From Epiperipatus broadwayi (lineage: Eukaryota; Onychophora; Udeonychophora; Euonychophora; Peripatidae): a DNA stretch of 64,000 nt. Each line of letters opens with the position of its first letter. Positions within the stretch are counted from its first letter, which is position 1. Location of the stretch: assembly GCA_028023455.1 (NCBI GenBank), contig JAQFVV010006508.1, positions 331,501 through 395,500 of the forward strand, written 5' to 3'. The position numbers and the translations under genes were made by a program. Below are positions 12,543 through 30,956 of the stretch, in pieces. Below the pieces are notes generated by a model. That model was not told where the DNA came from. It saw only the letters and a program-made list of their open reading frames with translations, and searched no databases.

Positions 12543-12705
12543 GATATAAGGATTTGGACCCAGACATTCAAGCACTCTTCAACTATCCACATTATCTCAT
12601 ACCACTAACACACATGACCACACACATGGACAAAACATACATAAGACCAATATACATATTTTTTGCTAAACCAGCCCTCATTAGTTTGTCTAGATTATCA
12701 TCTAT
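12543..12705 (-). repeat. SINE-like repeat, partial minus-strand unit inside the gypsy copy
   Basis: Reverse complement of the tRNA-like and GCTGGTTTAG parts of the family. It forms a hairpin with the plus-strand unit beginning at about 12709: CCAATATACATATTTTT pairs with AAAATATGTATATTGG. A plus-strand open frame across this palindrome is an artefact of the repeat. Confidence 0.7.
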
Positions 12706-13370
12706 AAATCTGATCAGTGCTGGTTTAGTGCAAAATATGTATATTGGTGATTATTTATGTTTTCTCCATGTGTGTGCTTATGTGTATAAATGTATGAGAT
12801 AATGTGGATAGTTGAAGGCTGCTTGAAAGTTTGTGTTCACATCCCCTATATTTACACTTAAATTCCAGATATATGAAGGATGCTGGTATTTCAAACCCTA
12901 CTTGTTAAGCCTCAATCCTGCCAATCAATCTTATCTGTATTTAAATAAATAATGTCCTATACATGAGGGGTTAGAGTGACTTGAGTTCAACCTGGGCATG
13001 GCAATAATTCAGAATCAGCATGAGATTTGGGCTTTCCCTCATCACATTTTCAATAGAATGAATGGCTGAAGAGTTGGAGGTTTGAGTATATTGAAGTCTT
13101 TTCATTAAAGTATAAAAATTTACTATCTTAATATAAACTTAGCATTGTTAATATAAATGTGTGGGTGATGATAATCTAGACCAAACAATGGTCCTGATTT
13201 AGCATAAATTATGTATAGTAGTGATTATTTGTTTTTTTCTACATGGGTATGGTCAAGTGTATCAGTAGTATGCGATACTATGTATTGTTGAAGGATGCTT
13301 TAAAGTCTGTGTTCAAATCTCCTATATTTACAACTAAGTTCCACGTATATCAAGAATACCTGTAATTTAA
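12706..13370 (+). repeat. SINE-like repeat, tandem dimer inside the gypsy copy
   Basis: Two plus-strand units with a period of about 470 bases: the GCTGGTTTAG block at about 12717 and its diverged form at about 13194. B-box-like GTTCACATCCC and GTTCAAATCTCC occur near 12835 and 13310. The arrangement (inverted partial unit, then tandem dimer) mirrors the cluster at 6.75-8.05 kb. It lies between the RT and RNase H parts of the gypsy remnant and is therefore younger. Confidence 0.72.
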
Positions 13371-13424
13371 ATTGTATTTTTATAACCAGATTTTAAAAAG
13401 TTTTCTTATGACGGAGAGAAACTA

Positions 13425-13960
13425 TCACAAATGTTAAAAAAGGAAAGCTCTTGGGTATATATGGTGCAGCATGAAAGAATTTTTCAAAATGTGAAAATGA
13501 AATTCTTAAAGGAAGTAATGTTGTTTTATCTTTATTTAAAGAAAAAAAAAACATGTTTATACAGACTGAAAGCAGTGGGGTTGTATTGGGTATTACTCTT
13601 TTCCAAATCCAAGAGCAGGGCTGGGAGGGAGTTCTTTTCTTCATAAACCGATGATTGAAGGGTCCTGAATTAAATTGCATGTGAATGAAAAAGGAAGCTT
13701 TAGCAATCATTTTGGTATTCAATAATTTTGTCTATTTCTTGTAGGATCAAAAATGATTGTAATCACAGATCATAACAGCCTCAAATTTTTAAACCATAGT
13801 TTCTTAACAAATTCCCTACTGATAAGATGGATATTGGTCCTCCAATAATTTAATTATAGTGTGTACTAGCAAATCCATTAAGCCATTGTCCAATTTTACC
13901 AATTTAGTAGCATTTCAGTTGTAATGATATATGTGTTGTCTCAATGGAAAAGTATGGAAG
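13425..13960 (+). pseudogene. Gypsy-like RNase H domain, degenerate
   Basis: RNase H of a Ty3/gypsy pol. Visible plus-strand blocks are TESSGVVLGITLFQIQEQG near 13565-13620 (position of the TDAS motif), KEALAII near 13690, and VITDHNSLKFLNH near 13760-13800, the diagnostic TDH motif. An LLIRWI block matches the usual RW segment. Stops and frameshifts separate the blocks. The open frames on both strands at 13393-13722 are shadows of this domain. Confidence 0.85.
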
Positions 13961-14099
13961 TGAATCAGTAGAAAATAATATCCAGAGGTTAATAGAAAGA
14001 AAGCAGACTCTGATTGCAAACAAATAATGAAATATCTGTGTCATTAAAACCCATAAAATGAAACATAAAGAAATTTTTGTGGAGAGATAGAAATGTCTT

Positions 14100-15200
14100 C
14101 ATTTGAAAGGGGCATTATACAACACAAAAAAAGGAGAAAGTAAACAAAAATATGTAGTTATACCATTGCCCTATGGAAACAGATGGTTGAATATATTCAT
14201 AAAAGATATGATCATTCTTGAACAAATAAAGTCAAGGGGTTTTTAAGGCAATGGGGCTACTGACTGGGATTGTATGGTTACATCATGGCCTTAATAAACA
14301 AGTGTGAGATATGCCACAAAACAAAATTAATATAGACATCATGCATAGGTCCACTCATTCCAATTGATTCTCAATAACCAAACAACTTAGTAGCTATAGA
14401 TTATTATTGACTGTTGTCCCTGTTTGACAAAATGAAATATCTGGTAGTAGTTTATATATTTTTCTAAACTTGTGGTTGTATACCCTGTATTGCAAGCAAA
14501 CACCAAACAAATTATGTGGGTGTTATACCAGTGACATTTTTAAACAAATGATATCTCAGGTAAAATTTATCTCTGAATCATGGAACACCATTCCTCTCCA
14601 AAAAAATGGAAGAAATGGGTCAATAAACAAAATATAAAATATGTACTCATATCTATTTGTAACTTGCAGTCTAATCAGTGTGAGTGTATTATCTAGGTAT
14701 AGGAAAAATTATTAGAGTTAAAATATATAATAATACCAGAGGGTGGGTTAAACAAATTCTAAGGATTAGTAATATGATAATCAATGAATCCACAGACTTT
14801 TAAACTTCATTTTGGAGATAATAAACCTTATTTGTTTAAAACTAAACTATCAGTGGAAACATACCCTATAAATAAAAATTGGGATGTTATCCAAACAATG
14901 CTTAAGGTAAGGAAGATAGGAGAGTTAAGACAGTGGATGAAAAGTAAATGGTACATTTATAATGAGTGATAGCATTATGATAAGAATTAACCCTCTAAGC
15001 CACCTACAAAAATGTGTATATAAAAAGTTTCAGCCAGTTTATGCAGGTCCTTATATCATAATATGCAAATATGATAACAATACATTTGTCATGTCTAAGG
15101 GTTAGGAAGAAAAATGAACTTATAATGCTCGTTTGCTTAAATAGAATAAAGGGAATAAGAACTCATCTGATAAAACATAAACAAATCAAAAAAAATCAGC
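14100..15200 (+). pseudogene. Gypsy-like integrase, degenerate
   Basis: Integrase remnant. CEICHKTK near 14308-14332 fits the second half of the N-terminal HHCC zinc-binding domain. Downstream a DDE-core region reads VAID, then DKMKYLVVVYIF near 14390-14460. The open frame at 14784-14969 is the late core region, with NPQTFKLHFGDNKP in the position of the family's P-F-E-L-x-x-G segment. KKFQPVYAGPYII near 15025 and YNARLL near 15120 fit the C-terminal domain. The three acidic catalytic residues cannot all be placed because of frameshifts. Similarity ends near 15200. Confidence 0.8.
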
Positions 15201-16855
<1,655 letters not shown>

Positions 16856-16872
16856 TCTCATTTTCTCAACTA

Positions 16873-16900
16873 CAGGTAACCCTCTAGTTACAAACTTCAT
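16873..16900 (+). repeat. Left terminal inverted repeat of the pogo/Tigger element
   Basis: Begins CAGGTAACCC and contains TAGTTACAAAC. It matches the reverse complement of 18947-18974 with a small indel. Preceded by a TA dinucleotide. Confidence 0.85.
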
Positions 16901-17179
16901 TCATTCCTGACATGATTGAAAGTTGAAATTGTTTGTAAGTAGAGGTCTGTAAAAAAAAAAAAAAAAAAACATCAAAAAGGAATTTCAAAATACAATATTT
17001 ATTTTTTATTGATTAGTATATAGAGTTATGTTTAAAAATTTATCAAGAGTTAATTGAATTGTGTTCGTTTGCTTCTTTTGATAAATAATTTTGCATCATT
17101 CTGTGTCATTTTCTATTGCCCTTCTTACATAAGATATACACTATCCACTGAGATCACAATCTTCCATGATAGTTAAAAA

Positions 17180-18610
17180 TTTGTCAAAATGCATTAAGGT
17201 TTAATTTATATTTTTGATAATCAAACTCTTAACAATAACTTCATTATCAGGTTCTTCATTTTGTATTTCATTCATCTCTTATAGTTTAATCAAGTCTTCA
17301 TTTGAAATAGGTTCTGAGTGAGATTGTATTAACTTATCAACATCTTCATCATTGACATCTAAATTTAATTCTTTCATTATATTGACTATTTCAGTTGTGA
17401 TATATTAAGGAGTTTCTTCAATGTCCATAGAAGCATTCACCATTTGGGGATATATTTTTCCAACAGCCTTATATTTTTGACTTTCTTATTTCAATGTATG
17501 CATCCCCAATAATATTTATTGCATTTCATATACTATAACTTTTGCAAAAATATTTTAGTGTAAGTTCACCTTCCTTGTCAATTGCCTTGATTGCTTAAAT
17601 CATTAATCTCCATATATAATACTGCTTAAAAGTAGCTATTACAGTTTGGTCCATAGGTTGTATTTCACTTGTAGTATTGGGAGGGATAAACACAATATTA
17701 ATTTCTAGATATAAACTTTGCAGGGATTTTGGATATCCAGAAGAATTGTCTAAGAAAAATTGTGTTTTTAATGGTAAATTATTCTCACTGCAATATTGCA
17801 TAACAGCAGGGACAAAATGATGTGAGTACCAACCTTGAAAAAATTATACAGTAGCCCAGGATTTAGGATTTGATTTCCAAATGACTGGAAGCATACTTTT
17901 GTCTTTTCCTTTCAATATTTTAAGATTTTGTGTCTGATAAATTAGCATTGGCTAAAATTTTAAATCACCAGCTAAATTACCTCCAAGAAGCAATGCTATT
18001 GTGTTTTTAGAAGGTTTATGTCCAGGCACAACTGATTATTCCTTTGCTAGATATGTATGTGCTGCCATCATTTTAGAGAAAGTGGAAGTAAATTCACTGA
18101 TAGTCTCTTATCTGCATTGGCACCTTCCCCAATACTTTTAATATTAGGTATAGAATTTCTCATTTTAAATTTGTGAAATCACCATTGCTTGCTACAAATT
18201 CAACAGCAGAGACTTCTTTTAATTAATTTTTCCAATCTTCGTTCAACTAAGAGCCTTATTTTGAATAATTGATAAACTCACTGAGGGTTTTTTATGTTGA
18301 TCTTCAATCCATAAAGCCAAATATTTATCCAATTCATCCATCAATCTGCCATGTTTTTTTGAAACAATCTTTGAAGAAAAATTTCCACAATTTTTAACAT
18401 ATTCTTCATTTTTGTTCTTGTTATTCACAGTTGTATATATTATTGATCAGTTTAAATTACCTGAATGTACAATTGAAGTAAAAGATTCAACATTTTCAGA
18501 AGATCTAATTATATTCATTTTTGTCTTGATCGTTTGGGGTTTATAAAACCATGACTTTTTTTTAGTTGTATCAACACTGCTGTATTTTCATTTCTCACTA
18601 TTTTTTTAAT
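17180..18610 (-). pseudogene. Pogo/Tigger-like transposase, degenerate
   Basis: Cut-and-paste transposase remnant. The frame at 18243-18428 holds a CENP-B/Tc5-type DNA-binding segment (LDKYLALWIEDQ). The frame at 17595-17801 contains the DDE nuclease motifs FFLDNSSGYPKSL and FIPPNTTSEIQPMDQTVI. These match the family's L-D-N-x-x-x-H/Y-P and L-P-P-N-T-T-S-x-x-Q-P-M-D-Q signature. An acidic C-terminal stretch (DVNDEDVDKLI) near 17320-17370 fits the end of Tigger proteins. Stops and frameshifts between blocks show it is inactive. It is the only transposase for the surrounding TIRs. Confidence 0.88.
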
Positions 18611-18946
18611 TAATAAGAATGAAAAAAAAATCACAAAACAGTATTATATACAGTGTTTATATAAGGTAATCACACACAAAAAGTACATTTAAAAATAAGC
18701 ACTAATCAAGACAGTATGAGACAATGCTAAAACTGAAGGTAATCGATGTAAGAGAGATGGGAAGATTTACTGTAATTTGTATAGGTTTTTATTATTCTCT
18801 AAAATATAATTTTAATTATTTTCTAAATTCCAATGTTTATCTTTCTTTAGAAAAAAATAAATTACAAATGTGTGTAAATGGTTTTTTTTTTTTTATCATA
18901 TGCATAGATAAAGATCTAATTCCAGAAGTGATTAAGTAATAGAAAA

Positions 18947-18974
18947 TGTTTGTAACTGGAATAGGGACTTCCTG
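18947..18974 (-). repeat. Right terminal inverted repeat of the pogo/Tigger element
   Basis: Read on the minus strand it begins CAGGAAGTCCC and reaches AGTTACAAAC, mirroring the left end. Followed by TA. Confidence 0.85.
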
Positions 18975-18976
18975 TA

Positions 18977-19565
18977 TTTATTTATAAATTTTATTGGTTT
19001 TCACCCACATTTAGATCAATTTTTGTTTTGTTTTTCATAATTTCTTCCTCACTGTAGATATTCTATTATTTTGACAAATCTTTTCTAGCTTTACACAAAT
19101 TGCTAATATCAATGACATCATTAATGAACAGTTTCTGTCAATACCTACTTAATATATATAAATAGTTTAATGTGAAACTTGCTTTAACACTATATTAGTA
19201 GTTTATATCATTTTTCTTACTTTATCATTACATTTTCCTTTCTTCTACATCAGTGAACAATGCATTCTACATCTAATACTTATTTGAAATGTGAATTCCA
19301 TTTTTTATGAAAAGACAAGAAAATAATTACGTATATGATTTTTATATACTTCATAACGGTCACAAACAATTTTTCTAACATATATTTTAACTAATCTGTA
19401 ATTTAAATAATCCTACTTCTTTGTATTCAATAATTTTTAATGCTTTCATAATAATTTTGACGAATGAATGTCAATCTGTATTTTATGAATTTTATAATTA
19501 TAGAAATAATAAACACCTCCATACTTCTCCATTCTTTTTAAATTCATATGAATAAAGATACAATA
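18977..19565. other. AT-rich non-coding stretch
   Basis: No protein-like frame, element end or simple repeat is seen. Confidence 0.4.
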
Positions 19566-19567
19566 AA

Positions 19568-19645
19568 AGACAAATGATCTCCAATATGCATTTCATGCTG
19601 AACCAGCATTTATCAGTTGGCCCAGGTCACTATCTCTCATATATA
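19568..19645 (-). repeat. SINE-like repeat fragment
   Basis: A short minus-strand piece of the SINE family containing TGAACCAGCA and TCAGTTGG, matching the CCAACTGATGAGTGCTGGTT block on the opposite strand. No tRNA-like part remains. Confidence 0.6.
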
Positions 19646-21095
19646 TCTTTATTATATGCAAAATATTTATCTAGAGTAAATTGTTACTTTTTCATTTACC
19701 ATTGTCAAACTTCTTCCACTCACAACTTTGACACCATCCATTTCTGCTAAATACACTAATGATTATTATTAAACATTTTCGGAACTAGAGATTATCTCTA
19801 GCACAGATATAAACTTTAAACCACAGTTAAAGATTAATATGTATAATTATATTCATACAACATATTTCTGCAAATAAAAATATTTCTTACCTTTTGCTGA
19901 ATTTTATTTTAAAATACCAATAATTTATATAATTCTATAAGCGATGTCTAATATGTCTTCTACTTCATATATTATTTGTTTTCACTTCCATAACTATTAT
20001 AAGAAAATAATGTCTCATATATGTATATTCACCTTTATTAATAATTTAACTGTTAGCATTAGATATTCTCTATTAACTCACAGTAAAAACAATATGCATA
20101 AAAATGTACTTATTAATGTTCAGTTATTATAAAACACATATTTATATTTCTATTGAAAAAGAGGTTCTGGTATACATATAGAGATAGGAGCTCATGCAAA
20201 TTCTTACATGCAGTAACATTTTATATTACGAAAAAATGAAAGAGGAGGGAGTATTATTTAAAATATTTTAACTGAAAAAAATTACGAGAGCGCTAATAAA
20301 ATTTCAAAGATTCAGGAAACCAAACAACATCTACATGTCTAGACAGTATAAAAAAAGAAGGAAAATGCCAAGAAAATGGTAAAAATGTGTGCAATAAATT
20401 GTAAATTAAAAAAATCACATAATGGTTTGTTTCTAAAAAAAAAATATTTTTCTTTAAAAAATCACAACTTTGTCAACGATACATTAATCCATTAATGTAA
20501 TTTTCAGTAGCTGATTCAAAAATTGTGAAACTCTAAGAAAAATTATTTTAACCGCTTACCAAGTTCAGACATGCATATAGGCAACTCATTAAAATTTCTA
20601 CTTATTTTCCAAAGTAGATTCTCGGAAACAAAACAAATAACTATTTTTTTAACACTTTAATCTATTAATGTCCAATAGTGCAAGATGATTAAGTATAGCT
20701 TATTTAACTTAGCCATAATAATTACAATCCAATATAAAAATATATATTACATTTATTAATTTATAATCATGACTAAATGATTCTGTAAGAAATTATACTT
20801 GCACTTTGTACTTATATTTGAAGTAAACTTTTTTAGAATAACATTCATAGTAATAAGAAATTACTGATCAAATTAACCCCATTATCCTACATGACACACA
20901 AATGTCAAAGTTGTTACTGTTTAATTTTACTACTATTGCAAGATGATCTCCATTAAATATGTAAATAAATTATAAAATGTTGATATGGGGTCATCAATTC
21001 AAATACCGTGATTCCCGAATTATAATGTTAGCAGTGTGTCTATTAATTAAATTCATTTTACTTGTTTTTTTATTAAAATTACCTAAAAAATACAT
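19646..21095. other. AT-rich non-coding stretch
   Basis: Nothing recognisable. Short frames are chance. A poly-A-rich section lies at 20270-20480. Confidence 0.4.
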
Positions 21096-21099
21096 TTGA

Positions 21100-22560
21100 T
21101 TCAGAAATATCTTTCAAGCCACAGAGCTGAATACTGGTGCTACTTGGGATAATTATAATTTGGAACTAATTGCAGTGGTTTGAAATTTATTTAAAGTGAT
21201 TTCCTGGGATAATCAGATTACTGATGAAATTATCAAGTAAATTAATTGTAATAAATTTAATGTGATTCCACATGAAATTGGTCATTTTGAAATTAATAAA
21301 GAGGCTGATGAATTATAATATAATTTGTTTGAGGGAAGATAAGGAACTATAGACGTGTATAATGATGAATGTCATTATATTGAAAAAGTTAAAATGCAAA
21401 TGAATAAACTTATTTTCTTTTTGATTAAAGAATATAATGTGGATGATCAGAGAATAAAAATGATTAATGGTATTTTTAAAAAATGCTAAAAATAAAATTT
21501 TAAGTAATAGTGTATACTATAAGATATATCCTTCCATTGTTGTATGTCCTTATATTTTTGCAAATATAATGTTGCATAAAGAAAGTAATCCATGATTGAT
21601 TTTGGTTGTTCATTTACGTATCAGATTTCAAAATACACTGGTAAACTGTTACAAGAGTTTTTAGAATTTGGGGAAAAAACCATTGCTTCATGTTTTGACT
21701 TTATAAATAAAATTACAAATAAAAAGATTAATGAGAATGAGGTTTTTGCATCATTAGATGTAATATAAATATATGGTTCAAGTAACAGTGGATTCCATAT
21801 GTTAATTGAACATGCATTAAAAAGTAAAGGTGTTTGAAAATATGTCATAAAATTTATTATTGATTCTTTAAAAAATTTGGACTATAATATTGTTGTTTCT
21901 TTTGAAAGTGGATGTTATAAAATGCCTAAAGGTTGGCCTATGGGTCTACCTGTTGTGGCACAAGATTGAAATTTGGTTTTGTCTACAGATGAGAGTAGTA
22001 TTTTAAATATATGTGTCAGGTATTACAATTAAGAAAAGGTATGTGGATGATATTTCTATGTGCAGAAATAACAATACTATGAATATGGTTCTAAAGGAGG
22101 TAACTAATTTGAATTGCTAGAAATTGATATTTGGAAAAGAACAGGACCAACATATTAAGTATTTGGATTTAATTATTAAAGAGACAGTGTATGTTAAGTT
22201 ATAAATTAATAATCAAATCATTGCAAAAGCAGGAGGTATATAAATTGTAAATCAAAAGTACCAATTATGCATAAAGTGGCTAGCTTTAGACCTTTTTTGT
22301 TTTGCAATGATAAATTATGTCATTACCAGTGCAATAAATTTAAAAAAAAAGAAATATGATCCAATGATTTGTTTGAAGTTGGTAATAAAAAGAAAGAGCT
22401 TAACTATACTGTATGTTTTATTTAAAAGGAGTTATAACCATTTAAAGAAGTTGATTAATAGTAAATGTACTGTTCATGAGTTTATTTGAAATTTGAAGGT
22501 TCAAAGATACATAGGTAACATGATTCATATATATTAAGCTCACCCTGATTCTGCATCAAG
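21100..22560 (+). pseudogene. Penelope-like element reverse transcriptase, degenerate
   Basis: Reverse transcriptase remnant of Penelope-like type. Plus-strand blocks in order are YQISKYTGKLLQEFLEFG (21620-21673), ASLDV at 21748-21762 (motif A), MPKGWPMGLPV at about 21922-21954 (motif B), RYVDD at 22037-22051 (catalytic box, intact) and KEQDQHIKYLDLII near 22140-22175. A tail with VPIMHKVASFRP near 22255-22295 corresponds to the H-P-x-x-x-K-x-x-x-x-x-x-L region. At least three frameshifts and several stops occur. A GIY-YIG endonuclease was not securely found. The alternative, a non-Penelope RT, is less likely because of motif B and the tail. Confidence 0.75.
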
Positions 22561-23093
22561 ACATGTAGGATAAGATGACTCATAGACTATCAATAATATA
22601 TAATAACAATCAATTCTTAATATGAAAAATGAAAATAATATTAAAACAATGTTGAACATTATTTTTCATTTAATTTTTAATATTGCAGAGCAATGCAGAG
22701 TAAATACAATTTCAATTCTTAGGATACAGACTAGGATATAATGATATGGAACACACGTTCACATAAAAATAATAATGAATATTGAAAGGCATTTTCCCCA
22801 TAATTAATATTAATACAAGTTAAGTTTTATGTGTATATTTATATGCTACAAATATTTATTAAAAGCATAACCATCGGTATATAGAAATGTTAAAATTTAA
22901 ATATAGTAATGTGGTAAAATGCAATACCTAAATAACTTTTATGAGACTATATCTTAAGAACGTCACTTGGGATTAGAATCTCTATTCAATTATCTTGCCC
23001 CACAGAGTGATAAGTGATACAAGATAAAATTTTCTACTGTCGTGGTATATTTTATAAAAGACGTATGTATCACAATAAATAGATACATTTTAT
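22561..23093. other. AT-rich non-coding stretch
   Basis: No gene or element end recognised downstream of the Penelope-like remnant. Confidence 0.4.
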
Positions 23094-23236
<143 letters not shown>

Positions 23237-23919
23237 AACATTTTCACTATTATATGATACAAATAAAGTATTATTTCGCTCGTTTCGTGTACAACTTTTA
23301 TTAATTTGCCAATGACTCGAAGCAATAACACTTTGTTAAGGAATATGATGTAATGGAGAATTATATATATTTTCTCAAGTAATAACTAGATTATAAAGAT
23401 TGTTTATGAACTAATATTATTAAATAGTTTTATAATATTATTAAAAAAATTAATTTACAATGTTTTTTTTTTTTTTTTCGTTTGTTTCTTGGTAAAGAAA
23501 AACAAATAGAAATGAATTATTTCTTCCCAGTAATCATTATTTCTTTAACATAATTATATTTTCTTTTTTTAAAAAATGGTAGGAAAATATAGTTTAAAGT
23601 GTGTGGTGTTAAATATCTTATGCAAGAATACAACGAATTGCATTCACCTATTAAAACAAATATTTTGCACAACTTATTAACCATTATTATTTGAATAGCA
23701 TTTAACTATTCACAATCCTTATTTCTAACATTTTGTAAATGGATTTCTATCACAGGTGCATTATTATATCTCAAAATTGTCTATCAAAGTCATCGAACTC
23801 CAAAGCAAGAATTTAAATGAACAAAAAAATATGTAAATTTGGACATCATTGAAATCTGGACCACATTATTGTCCACAAAACTCCCTTGGCTATTATAAGC
23901 TTTATGTTTACCAATGATA

Positions 23920-23979
23920 ATGAAGTAATTGGTGCTTATATATATATATATATATATATATAAGCACCAATTACTTCAT
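23920..23979. repeat. Perfect palindrome centred on (TA)n
   Basis: ATGAAGTAATTGGTGCTTA on the left is exactly mirrored by TAAGCACCAATTACTTCAT on the right, with a TA tract between. One of seven such (TA)n-centred palindromes in the window. Confidence 0.95.
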
Positions 23980-28746
<4,767 letters not shown>

Positions 28747-29022
28747 ATTGTATATATATATATGAGTTAATGTAAAATTCTGCTGAAAGAAAATGATATT
28801 TTGTTAAAAGAAATAAGTATATATTTTTATTTTTAAATTTTGTTAAAATAGGGTGTATGATTTTATTTGGAGATAAGCCTGCCAACATTTTATAAAGGAA
28901 TTTATGATTTTAAATAGTTAGCCCATTCAAAGCAAATTAAAGATGATCTTTTTTAATTAATAGAAATTCAAAGTTTGAATAAATAAATTTATAATAAGAA
29001 ATTAAAAGTTATTTTTAGAAAA

Positions 29023-29770
29023 TGTTACCTTGAAACAAAGGAGTGTGGGGGGCACTTATAAAGATCTAAAATCATACACAAAACAATAGAAGGGCAGCTG
29101 ACAGAATGGTATAAATAGGAGAGAGAACAAAATATGGAGCTTTTTTCAGATTTCTCTTTTGGGAATTTATTCATATTTCTCTTGTGATGCATTTCAGATT
29201 TCTCTTTAGAATTGATTGATATTCCATTTTAGAATTCATTCTGATTTCTCATTTGATTCATTCATTGAGATTTTATTTCAGAATTTATTCAGATTTCTCC
29301 TTTTGATTCATTTTTGAATTCAGATTTCTCATTCATTCATTATGATTCTGATGATTATTATTATAAGGATTGGTTATTTATTAGCTCAACTCACTCTCTC
29401 TGGTACTTGGCTTTTTCATGCAGATCCTGTGCTGTGATCTTCTGAAATTTCGTTTCTCGTGCAGATTTTGCTTCTAAAGTTATTCTACTGTCATCCTCGG
29501 AACCACTTATAAGTTTCAACATGTAACCAGTTAGAATTCATATGAATTTGATGAATTTGACCATGCTTGGTGTTTAGGCAAATAGCTTTGCCTGCTTCCA
29601 GGGTCCTACAACCATCAAAATGCCATAGTTTCTAACCTCTATTAACCTGAACTATATGCTGTGTCTGTGGGACTTTTCGTTAAAAAATGCTGTGTATTTT
29701 CATTTTTCTTGCCTGGACAAATACCTCTCTACAAGCCACAAACATAGCGGGAACAAGACCAAGGAACGAG
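29023..29770 (+). other. Possible LTR or promoter-like block
   Basis: Less AT-rich than its surroundings. It begins TGTTACCTTG at about 29024 and contains a TATA-box-like TATAAATAGG at 29111-29120. At 29140-29340 are five or so imperfect iterations of TTCAGATTTCTC, followed by C/T-rich sequence. The TG start, TATA position and pyrimidine-rich body would fit a solo LTR or a retroelement leader, but no CA end, partner copy or primer-binding site was found. Not assigned to a family. Confidence 0.25.
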
Positions 29771-29910
29771 GACAGTAATTGTATCTCTCCTCATGAACTA
29801 TTTACCATTCTACCCTTTTTTTGATCATACCTTTCTTAATTGCATTATTGAATTATATTTCTGAATTGTTTTATTTAATTATATTTTATAACATAACTAT
29901 TTCTATTAGA

Positions 29911-29918
29911 CTAATCTT

Positions 29919-29963
<45 letters not shown>

Positions 29964-29994
29964 GTGATATATATATATATATATATACTAATCT

Positions 29995-30042
<48 letters not shown>

Positions 30043-30047
30043 GTGAT
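29911..30047 (+). repeat. Tandem duplication containing (TA)n
   Basis: The unit CTAATCTTA-(TA)n-TTGTGTGAT occurs twice, at 29911-29969 and 29988-30047, joined by a TA tract. This looks like slippage or unequal exchange between TA tracts. Confidence 0.85.
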
Positions 30048-30876
30048 CATCTATTTATATTTATATTTAACCCTTTTACTGCTCTATTTCTCTTTGCTAA
30101 CATGTTTTAAATATTTTGTATTCCATTGCGGTGTAAGTTAAAAGTTAATTTTTCATTTAAAATATCTGTCCAATTTCAATTATGTTTGTAAATTAAATAT
30201 GAGTAAGTTTCCTTTGTATGCCAAATTGATCTCCTTGATAACGCCTTTTTTGTCCAAGATTAGCCCCATGCGTATATCTTATTTAGCTATATACGTCTTA
30301 AATAATTTTAAACTGTTTTCAGCACAAAGCAATTAAAAAATGCTTTGCTAAAAATTTTTTATTGTGCTTTATCGAGGGGATTTGCGTTAACAATTTTATT
30401 TAAGTTGGGAAGAAAAAACTTAGACCACAAAAGTATTATGTCATTACTATCCATTTTTATTGTCAAATTTTCATTAGTCCATAGGGGAATAGCAGAGGCC
30501 ATTAAAAAATTACTATTGTTTTAAAAAAGTCATTAATTAAATGTATTATTTAACTAAAAAGCTTGAGTTTTCTTATTTTCTTTCAATGCTTTATTTTGCT
30601 TTTCCAATGATCCAATCATTCAAAACACATATTTCATAGTACTTTTATGCACATTTAACTATATGGTTCCATAAGTATTATTGTCCACTGTATCTCACTG
30701 ATGCTAAGCTTGGGATAGGTGAGAAAATAATTTATGTGCTTCTCAGATAATGTTGTTGGTTCGTAATTAGACTCAATAGTAGGTGAAGATGGCAGAGATC
30801 ATAGTATTCTTGATTTAATATATCACATACGGGTGGCCTCAAGGTACTTTCGCCTATTATTCAAACTGAGTTAAAC

Positions 30877-30880
<4 letters not shown>
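30048..30880. other. AT-rich non-coding stretch
   Basis: No gene recognised. The section 30200-30400 is slightly less AT-rich, without a coding signal. Confidence 0.4.
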
Positions 30881-30915
<35 letters not shown>

Positions 30916-30956
30916 GATACTATATATATATATATATATATATATAGTATCATTAT
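30881..30956. repeat. (TA)n tract and perfect palindrome
   Basis: A TA run at 30881-30912 is followed by ATAATGATAC-(TA)n-GTATCATTAT at 30911-30956, a perfect palindrome centred on TA repeats. Confidence 0.95.

Larger units (their letters stand above)
11960..15200 (+). mobile_element. Ty3/gypsy-like LTR retrotransposon remnant, split by a SINE
   Basis: The pol order reverse transcriptase, RNase H, integrase is preserved on the plus strand, which is the Ty3/gypsy arrangement. A SINE cluster at about 12543-13370 separates RT from RNase H. Stops and frameshifts are frequent throughout, so the copy is old and inactive. No gag, protease or LTR pair could be identified; the 5' limit is where RT similarity begins, and the 3' limit is the end of the integrase tail. 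Confidence 0.82.
16873..18974 (-). mobile_element. Pogo/Tigger-type DNA transposon, complete ends
   Basis: A 2102-bp element bounded by inverted termini that begin CAGG. The left end reads CAGGTAACCCTCTAGTTACA; the right end, read inward, starts CAGGAAGTCCCTAT and reaches the same TTACAAAC block. Both ends are flanked by TA (16871-16872 and 18975-18976), the target duplication of the Tc1/mariner-pogo superfamily. The inside encodes a degenerate minus-strand transposase with DDE and CENP-B-type helix-turn-helix parts. Length, TIR type and domain content all agree with Tigger-like elements. Confidence 0.9.

Noticed and set aside
30064-30090. TTAACCCTTTTACTGC as a piggyBac-type end (TTAA plus CCC)
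   Set aside because: No matching inverted end with GGGTTAA at a plausible distance. A similar TTAACCC at about 9717 also lacks a partner.
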